NCBI GenBank assembly: GCA_937958315.1
Contig: CALFGH010000191.1
Coordinates: 1 to 17,625 of the forward strand
Source of the DNA: an uncultured Collinsella sp.
Lineage (GTDB): Bacteria > Actinomycetota > Coriobacteriia > Coriobacteriales > Coriobacteriaceae
Length of the DNA stretch: 17,625 bases
Direction of reading: 5' to 3'
Within the stretch, counting starts at the first letter, position 1. Every line of letters starts with the position of its first letter. The translations under genes and the position numbers were made by a program. Below are positions 12,595-17,625 of this stretch, one piece after another. Under the pieces are notes generated by a model. The model did not search any database and had not been told where the DNA came from. It saw only the letters and a list, made by a program, of their open reading frames with translations.

Positions 12595-13809
12595 TTATGC
12601 GCTTACCTCAGCAGCGCTCGCCACTGTTTCTGGCGAATCGGCTCCGTCCCCCGTCGCCTGCTCCTTCGCCGGCACCACGCCAAAGCAGTAGCTCAGCGCC
12701 GCAGACACCGCAAATGCCGTGCCGCCGGCAACGCAGCACCACAGCAGGTTCGAAATACCGCCCGTGGCAAAGCCAATGACCATAAGGACGTTCGTCATGC
12801 CGATGGTATAGGCCGTAACGTGGCCCACGGCTGCAACAAGGCCTCCGACGGCACCGCCAATAGCCATGCACGTCAGGCACCTGCCGTATTTAAAGCCGCA
12901 ACCGTACAGCGCCGGCTCGCTTACGCCGCCGAGAACGCCCGAGATCGAATAGCCCAGCATGAGCGCCTTCTCGTCCTTATCCGCAACGCGGAGCGACGCG
13001 CCAAAGGGCATGCCCCAAACGGCAAACGTCGCCATAGTCGCGGCGATCAGGATGCACGAATCCGTTCCCACACTCATAAACTGCGCATAGGCGAGCGATA
13101 GGACAACGTTGCTGACGCCCGCAATCTTAAGGAACTCCCAACCCGCGGCAAGCCCCATGAGCGTGAACAGCGACACGATGCCACCGGAATTGCCAAGCAT
13201 AAACATAAGCTGGCCCAACAGCATGCCCAGATAGCTGCCCGCCGGCGCCGTAATACACAGCGAAACCGGAACCATAACGAGCATGGTTGCAAACGGAACA
13301 AACGAAAACGCCACGGCCTTGGGGATAACGCGCTGAAAGAAACACTCCACTCGCCATAGCACGGGCACCGAGATGAGAACCGGAATAACAGTCGTCGTGT
13401 AATCGTTGACCGGCGCGGGAAGCAGGCCATACACGGAAGTCATCGATGCCCCCGTCATCGATGCGGCATCGACGAGCTTAAGCAGATCGGGCGCAATCAA
13501 TACGCCGCCCAGCATCATACCCAGCTGCTCCGAGCAACCGAGCTGGCGGGCGGCCGCCCAACCAAGATAAATGGGCAAAAAGTAGTAGCCGGCGTTATAG
13601 AGCCAACTGTAGAACAGGCGATAGATTTCGGAATCGGCAGACCACAGGCCCAGCATGCCTTCGCCCATAATGACGGCGACGGTGCGAAACAACGCCGCGC
13701 AGACAATAAACGGCAGCGCCGACATCATGCTTTTGGATAGATAGTCCACCACGGCCATGGCGTTTGATGAAACCGTCGTTGTAAACGGGGTGTTAGAAAC
13801 TTGTGGCAT
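12595..13809 (-). CDS. PTS EIIC permease, glucose/beta-glucoside type, without EIIA or EIIB
   Basis: This 404-residue polytopic membrane protein resembles the EIIC channel of phosphotransferase systems of the glucose/glucoside family, which move a sugar while it is phosphorylated by EIIB. The signature GVSEPALYG (295-303) carries the conserved Glu-Pro of the sugar site. About ten hydrophobic segments cover residues 28-378. There is no EIIB cysteine domain and no EIIA domain at either end, and none is encoded next to it, so phosphate must come from a partner elsewhere. ATG 13809 is preferred because GGGAAAGG precedes it; longer frames run into the accDA gene. It follows accDA by 40 bp on the same strand, yet nothing links the two functionally. 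Confidence 0.88.
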   Translation of the reverse strand: MPQVSNTPFTTTVSSNAMAVVDYLSKSMMSALPFIVCAALFRTVAVIMGEGMLGLWSADSEIYRLFYSWLYNAGYYFLPIYLGWAAARQLGCSEQLGMMLGGVLIAPDLLKLVDAASMTGASMTSVYGLLPAPVNDYTTTVIPVLISVPVLWRVECFFQRVIPKAVAFSFVPFATMLVMVPVSLCITAPAGSYLGMLLGQLMFMLGNSGGIVSLFTLMGLAAGWEFLKIAGVSNVVLSLAYAQFMSVGTDSCILIAATMATFAVWGMPFGASLRVADKDEKALMLGYSISGVLGGVSEPALYGCGFKYGRCLTCMAIGGAVGGLVAAVGHVTAYTIGMTNVLMVIGFATGGISNLLWCCVAGGTAFAVSAALSYCFGVVPAKEQATGDGADSPETVASAAEVSA

Positions 13810-13849
13810 GGAACGCCTTTCCCAATGCGACATGCGGGCTGTCCCTTTG

Positions 13850-15574
13850 TCACATCGTGCGGTACTGACCGATTGCGCGGTATTTTTCGTAGCGGAGGTT
13901 TGTGAGGGTCGCGTCGTCGAGCTGCCCAAGCGTATCGAAGGCATCAAATGCCGAGGACATGACGGCACCGGCGATCTCCTCATGCGACAGGCCCCTATCG
14001 TCGACAATGCCGTCGATGATGCCGAGCGCCAACAGATCGGGGGCCGTGAGCTTAAGAGCCTCGGCGGCCTCATTCGCGCGCTCGGTATCCTTCCACAGGA
14101 TCGACGCACAGGCCTCGGGGCTCACGACCGAATAGGCCGAGCTCGAGAGCATCAGGATGCGGTCGGCCACGGACAGCGCCAGCGCGCCACCAGAGCCACC
14201 CTCGCCCGTCACCACCGAGACAATCGGCGTCTTAAGGCCGCTCATCTCCATGAGATTCTGGGCAATCGCCTCGCCCTGGCCGCGCTCCTCGGCACCGATG
14301 CCGCAAAACGCACCCGAAGTATCGACCAGGCACAGAACCGGTCGACCAAACTTTTCGGCCTGGCGCATCAGGCGACGCGCTTTGCGATAGCCCTCGGGAT
14401 GCGCCATGCCAAAGTTGCGGCGCATACGCTCTTTGGTCGTGGTGCCGCGCTCGATGGCGATGACCGTTACGGGGCGTCCGTCTTTCCAGCCGATGCCAGC
14501 CACCACAGCGGCGTCGTCGCCAAAGTAACGGTCGCCGTGCAGCTCCACAAATCCATCCAGGCCCAGCGAGATCATCTCACCCGCCGTGGCGCGATCTGCC
14601 GAGCGGGTCTGCTTGACAATCTCGAGCGCGGTTTTTGGTGCCGGCGAGCGCTTAAACAAGTGTCCCAGTTTTTTGCCGCGGCGACCCGTATGCACAATCT
14701 CATGCGGTGCCCCCAGGCCGGGCGCGTGTCCTTCGTGCAGCGCCAGCAGCTCTCCCACCGTGAGCGCAATCTCGCCACGCGGAACCACAACGTCGCAAAA
14801 ACCATGCTCGAGCAAAAACTCGGAGCGCTGGAATCCCTTGGGCAGGCGCTTGTGCATGTTCTGCTCGATCACGCGCGGGCCGGCAAATGCCGTCAGGGCA
14901 TCGGGCTCGGCCAGGATAATGTCGCCCTCCATGGCAAAGCTCGCGGTCACGCCGCCGGTCGTGGGGTCGGTGAGCACCGTGATATACAGGCCGCCCGCCT
15001 CGCTATGCCTTCTCACGGCAGCAGAGATCTTGGCCATCTGCATAAGCGATGTCACGCCCTCTTGCATGCGCGCACCGCCCGAAACGGTAAAGCCGACAAC
15101 TGGCAATCCCAGCTCGGTCGCACGCTCAAATGTGCGGCAGATCTTCTCGCCCACCACGGAGCCCATCGAGCCCATCATAAAGTTGGCATCCATAAAGAAG
15201 AGCGCCGTATCGCAGCCGCAGATTTTACCCCTGCCGCACACAACGGCATCGCGCTCGCCCGAACGCTCGACCGCGCCCTTGAGCTTGTCGGCATAACCGG
15301 GAAACGAGAGGAAGTCCTCCGACGCCAGATTGGCATCCCATTCCTCAAACGTGCCCTCGTCGACCGTCATGTGCATGCGCGCGCGACCGCTCACGCGGAA
15401 GTGTTTGCCGCAACGAGGGCAGACCTCGAGGTTGTCGTGCAGGCGTGCCTCATCGATCACACGGCGGCACTCCGGGCACTTGACAAACACGTGGCGCGCG
15501 GGAAACTCGGCGCACGACTCGGTCATCGGCCCCTCGAGGACGTTGACCGTCTTCGCTTTTCTATTCATCAGCAT
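13850..15574 (-). CDS. accDA: Fused acetyl-CoA carboxylase carboxyltransferase (AccD-AccA)
   Basis: This 574-residue chain joins the beta and alpha carboxyltransferase subunits, which move carboxyl from carboxybiotin to acetyl-CoA to give malonyl-CoA. The beta part carries the zinc ribbon Cys33, Cys36, Cys52, Cys55 and the oxyanion block SGGARMQEG (165-173). The alpha part begins near residue 310 and has ELHGDRYFGDD, RNFGMAHPEGYRKA, GIGAEERGQ and GEGGSGGAL (457-465). In E. coli these are separate proteins. The N-terminal helices usual for alpha are shortened at the junction. The start ATG 15574 overlaps the end of accC by 14 bp, with GGGG as ribosome-binding site; ATG 15568 is an alternative. 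It is the fourth gene of the accB-fabZ-accC-accDA block. Confidence 0.95.
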   Translation of the reverse strand: MLMNRKAKTVNVLEGPMTESCAEFPARHVFVKCPECRRVIDEARLHDNLEVCPRCGKHFRVSGRARMHMTVDEGTFEEWDANLASEDFLSFPGYADKLKGAVERSGERDAVVCGRGKICGCDTALFFMDANFMMGSMGSVVGEKICRTFERATELGLPVVGFTVSGGARMQEGVTSLMQMAKISAAVRRHSEAGGLYITVLTDPTTGGVTASFAMEGDIILAEPDALTAFAGPRVIEQNMHKRLPKGFQRSEFLLEHGFCDVVVPRGEIALTVGELLALHEGHAPGLGAPHEIVHTGRRGKKLGHLFKRSPAPKTALEIVKQTRSADRATAGEMISLGLDGFVELHGDRYFGDDAAVVAGIGWKDGRPVTVIAIERGTTTKERMRRNFGMAHPEGYRKARRLMRQAEKFGRPVLCLVDTSGAFCGIGAEERGQGEAIAQNLMEMSGLKTPIVSVVTGEGGSGGALALSVADRILMLSSSAYSVVSPEACASILWKDTERANEAAEALKLTAPDLLALGIIDGIVDDRGLSHEEIAGAVMSSAFDAFDTLGQLDDATLTNLRYEKYRAIGQYRTM

Positions 15575-16904
15575 AGAGATGCCCCATCAGATCGGTGTGA
15601 TACATGCCCGACAAGAACTCGTCGTTTGCTAGCACGTCAAGCTGAAGCTCGCTGTTTTCGCTCACGCCCTCAATCACGAGCTCGCCCAGGGCCGAGCGCA
15701 TCTTGCGAATGGCGCCGTCACGCGTGGGCGCACACACGATGAGCTTGCCGAGCATGGAGTCGTAGTACGGCGGAACTGTCGCGCCGGTGAACATGGCCGA
15801 ATCCCAGCGCACGCGCGGACCACCCGGTACACGCAACGCGGTGACCGTTCCGCATGACGGCAGAAAGTCCGGCGTTTCGGCATTGATGCGGCACTCCATG
15901 GCGTGGTTGCGAACCGGCATGTCCTCCTGCTCAAAGGGCAGAGGTTGGCCGGCTGCCACGCGCAGCTGCCACTTGACCAAGTCGGTATCGGTCACAAACT
16001 CCGTAACCGGATGCTCCACCTGCAAGCGCGTGTTCATTTCCATAAAGTAGAAATTGCCGTCGTCCGAATACAGGAACTCGATGGTACCGGCGCCCTCATA
16101 GCCAACGGCACGAGCCAGGTCACGCGCCGCCTTGTGCATGCGCGCGCGAATATCATCGCGTCCGTCGAGGCACGGCGCGGGGCTCTCCTCGATCAGCTTT
16201 TGGTTGCGGCGCTGCACCGAGCACTCGCGCTCGCCGAGCGAAAACACATGGCCCTGCTTATCGGCCATAATCTGCACCTCAACGTGGTGCGCCGGCGCGA
16301 CGAACTTCTCCATGTAGCACTCGCCGTCGCCAAAAACGGCCTCGCCCTCGGCGCGCGCCTCGACAAATGCCTTTGCCGCATCTTCCACGCGCTCGACCTT
16401 GCGAATACCGCGACCGCCGCCGCCCGCACGCGCCTTAATAAGCACGGGGCAGCCAATGCGCTCAGCCTCGGCCGTTGCCTCCTCGGGACTTTTGAGCAAA
16501 TCGCAGCCCGGTACGATGGGCACGCCCGCCGCGGCAGCCGTTCGACGTGCGGCGTCCTTGTCGCCCATGCTGTCGATCACCTTGGCCGAAGGACCGACAA
16601 ACGTCAGGCCATACTTGTCGCAGTCGCGCACGAAGCTCGCCTTCTCGGAAAAGAAGCCATAGCCGGGATGGATCGCCTTTGCTCCCGACTTCACGGCACA
16701 GGTGAGCACAGCATCGTCGTTGAGGTAGCTCTCGGCAAGACGCGGGCCGCCGATGCAATACGCCTCGTCGGCAAGCTGCACGTGCAGCGCGTCCGCATCG
16801 GCCGTGGAATAAACGGCGACGGTCTTGATGCCCATATCGCGGCACGCGCGGATAACACGGACCGCGACTTCTCCGCGGTTGGCGATGAGCACTTTGTCGA
16901 ACAT
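15561..16904 (-). CDS. accC: Acetyl-CoA carboxylase biotin carboxylase subunit
   Basis: This 447-residue enzyme carboxylates the biotin on AccB using ATP and bicarbonate. Features in order are an N-terminal biotin carboxylase domain FDKVLIANRGEVAVRVIRACRD, the ATP-grasp glycine loop KARAGGGGRGIRKV (157-170), HHVEVQ (206-211), and the active-site strand EMNTRLQVEHPVTE (289-302). The C-terminal domain follows with CRINAETP. The length matches the family. ATG 16904 is chosen for AAGGAAGG before it; longer frames run into fabZ. It lies 10 bp after fabZ and overlaps accDA. Confidence 0.97.
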   Translation of the reverse strand: MFDKVLIANRGEVAVRVIRACRDMGIKTVAVYSTADADALHVQLADEAYCIGGPRLAESYLNDDAVLTCAVKSGAKAIHPGYGFFSEKASFVRDCDKYGLTFVGPSAKVIDSMGDKDAARRTAAAAGVPIVPGCDLLKSPEEATAEAERIGCPVLIKARAGGGGRGIRKVERVEDAAKAFVEARAEGEAVFGDGECYMEKFVAPAHHVEVQIMADKQGHVFSLGERECSVQRRNQKLIEESPAPCLDGRDDIRARMHKAARDLARAVGYEGAGTIEFLYSDDGNFYFMEMNTRLQVEHPVTEFVTDTDLVKWQLRVAAGQPLPFEQEDMPVRNHAMECRINAETPDFLPSCGTVTALRVPGGPRVRWDSAMFTGATVPPYYDSMLGKLIVCAPTRDGAIRKMRSALGELVIEGVSENSELQLDVLANDEFLSGMYHTDLMGHLYADE

Positions 16905-16914
16905 GAAGCCTTCC

Positions 16915-17337
16915 TTAACTTTCGTGCATGAGTGCAAAAGACATATCGGCGCGGCAGCAAACCTCACCGTTGACGCTCGCAGTACCCGTCGCAAAGCGGA
17001 ACGGCCCGCGCGCACGCGTGATGGTGCACACCAGATCAACCGTGTCGCCCGGGCGCACCGGACGCTTAAAGCGCACCTTGTCCAGACTCGTGTAGAACGG
17101 CGTCGCGCCGCGCGCCTCCTCATCGCCCATCAGCAGCACGCAACAGTTTTGGGCGAGCATCTCGCACTGAATCACGCCGGGGACCACCGGGTTTCCCGGA
17201 AAATGCCCCTGCAAAAAGTACTCGTCGCCCGTGATCGTGATCTTGCCGTGGGCCTCGTCGCCCACCAGCTCGGCCTCGTCGAGCAAAAGCATCGGCTCGC
17301 GATGCGGCAACAGCTTCTTGAGCTCTTCTTTGTTCAT
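16915..17337 (-). CDS. fabZ: 3-hydroxyacyl-ACP dehydratase
   Basis: This protein of about 140 residues removes water from 3-hydroxyacyl-ACP in the elongation cycle of type II fatty acid synthesis. The hot-dog fold signature GHFPGNPVVPGVIQCEMLAQ holds the catalytic His (45) and Glu (59). The start at ATG 17337 is favoured because AGGTGATG precedes it; a GTG at 17346, directly after the accB stop, would add three residues. Its position between accB and accC suggests that malonyl-CoA supply and elongation are made together. Confidence 0.95.
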   Translation of the reverse strand: MNKEELKKLLPHREPMLLLDEAELVGDEAHGKITITGDEYFLQGHFPGNPVVPGVIQCEMLAQNCCVLLMGDEEARGATPFYTSLDKVRFKRPVRPGDTVDLVCTITRARGPFRFATGTASVNGEVCCRADMSFALMHES

Positions 17338-17346
17338 GGACATCAC

Positions 17347-17625
17347 CTATCCGATCCTCATGAGGCAGCTGCCAAACTCCACGAGGTCGCCGTCGGCCAC
17401 GCAGATCTCGATCACCTCGCCATCCGCCTCTGCCGTCACCTCGTTGAGAACCTTCATGGCCTCGATGATGCAGAGGGTCTCGCCGGCCTTGACCTTAGAG
17501 CCCACGTGCACAAACGGCTCGTCGCCCGGCGCCGGGGCAGCATAGAAAACGCCGACCATGGGAGCGGTCACCTCGGTGCCCTTGGGCTCCGGTGCGGCGG
17601 CAGGTGTCTGCGCGGCGGGCTCCGG
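17347..17625 (-). CDS. accB: Biotin carboxyl carrier protein of acetyl-CoA carboxylase (partial)
   Basis: Only the C-terminal 92 codons are inside the window; the N-terminus lies beyond the right edge. The visible part starts with a Pro/Ala-rich linker, then the biotinyl domain with the biotinylation site EAMKVLNEV. The domain has normal spacing and ends with SCLMRIG. It carries the biotin that AccC carboxylates and AccDA uses. The TAG stop directly abuts fabZ. Confidence 0.96.
   Translation of the reverse strand, partial: PEPAAQTPAAAPEPKGTEVTAPMVGVFYAAPAPGDEPFVHVGSKVKAGETLCIIEAMKVLNEVTAEADGEVIEICVADGDLVEFGSCLMRIG

Noticed and set aside
13757..15742. A 661-codon open frame on the plus strand
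   Set aside because: It lies opposite accDA and accC, whose families are certain. Long antisense frames are expected in GC-rich coding DNA, and this one has no recognisable domain or ribosome-binding site.

Overview
The window looks like a chromosomal segment of a high-GC, Gram-positive, anaerobic-type actinobacterium. The most likely source is the class Coriobacteriia, close to Collinsella. That is inferred from the ribosomal protein sequences, a single-chain AccD-AccA carboxyltransferase next to fabZ and accC, and dense families of intergenic palindromes; no 16S gene is present to confirm it. Every gene except the first complete one lies on the minus strand.

Layout, left to right. Positions 2-79 may hold the 3' end of an upstream gene. 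Positions 95-754 (+) encode an RluA-type pseudouridine synthase. Positions 755-1241, between two convergent genes, contain no gene but are packed with palindromes: a 14-bp-arm hairpin touching the stop codon, two copies of a GGGACAG-loop palindrome, three 55-bp palindromes repeated every 80-81 bp, and an intrinsic terminator. Positions 1242-3071 (-) are a two-gene operon (Gfo/Idh/MocA dehydrogenase, then DeoR-family regulator), with a promoter and a helically phased ACGCA array upstream. Positions 3255-4326 hold a RAYT transposase bracketed by four copies of a 31-bp REP; one REP encodes the end of the protein.

Positions 4387-10175 (-) are a ribosomal protein operon in the order rplC-rplD-rplW-rplB-rpsS-rplV-rpsC-rplP-rpmC-rpsQ-rplN-rplX. 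It has no rpsJ in front and ends at a strong terminator after rplX, so the usual S10-spc continuity is broken at both ends. Three non-coding stretches of this operon look structured: about 175 nt before rplC, 179 nt between rplW and rplB, and 118 nt between rpsQ and rplN. They are the best candidates here for undescribed ribosomal-protein leader RNAs. The rplB one contains a helix that masks the ribosome-binding site and a competing helix that would free it. Further upstream, 10434-10588 is a 155-nt nearly complete palindrome of unknown role.

Positions 10624-12444 (-) carry a histidine phosphatase and a cation diffusion facilitator. Positions 12595-13809 (-) carry a stand-alone PTS EIIC permease. 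Positions 13850-17625 (-) are the end of a type II fatty acid synthesis operon in transcription order accB (partial, running off the right edge), fabZ, accC and fused accDA. These supply biotin carboxyl carrier, biotin carboxylase and carboxyltransferase for malonyl-CoA, and the dehydratase of the elongation cycle.

No tRNA, rRNA, CRISPR array or phage gene was recognised. All folding statements come from reading complementary segments by eye, without an energy model.
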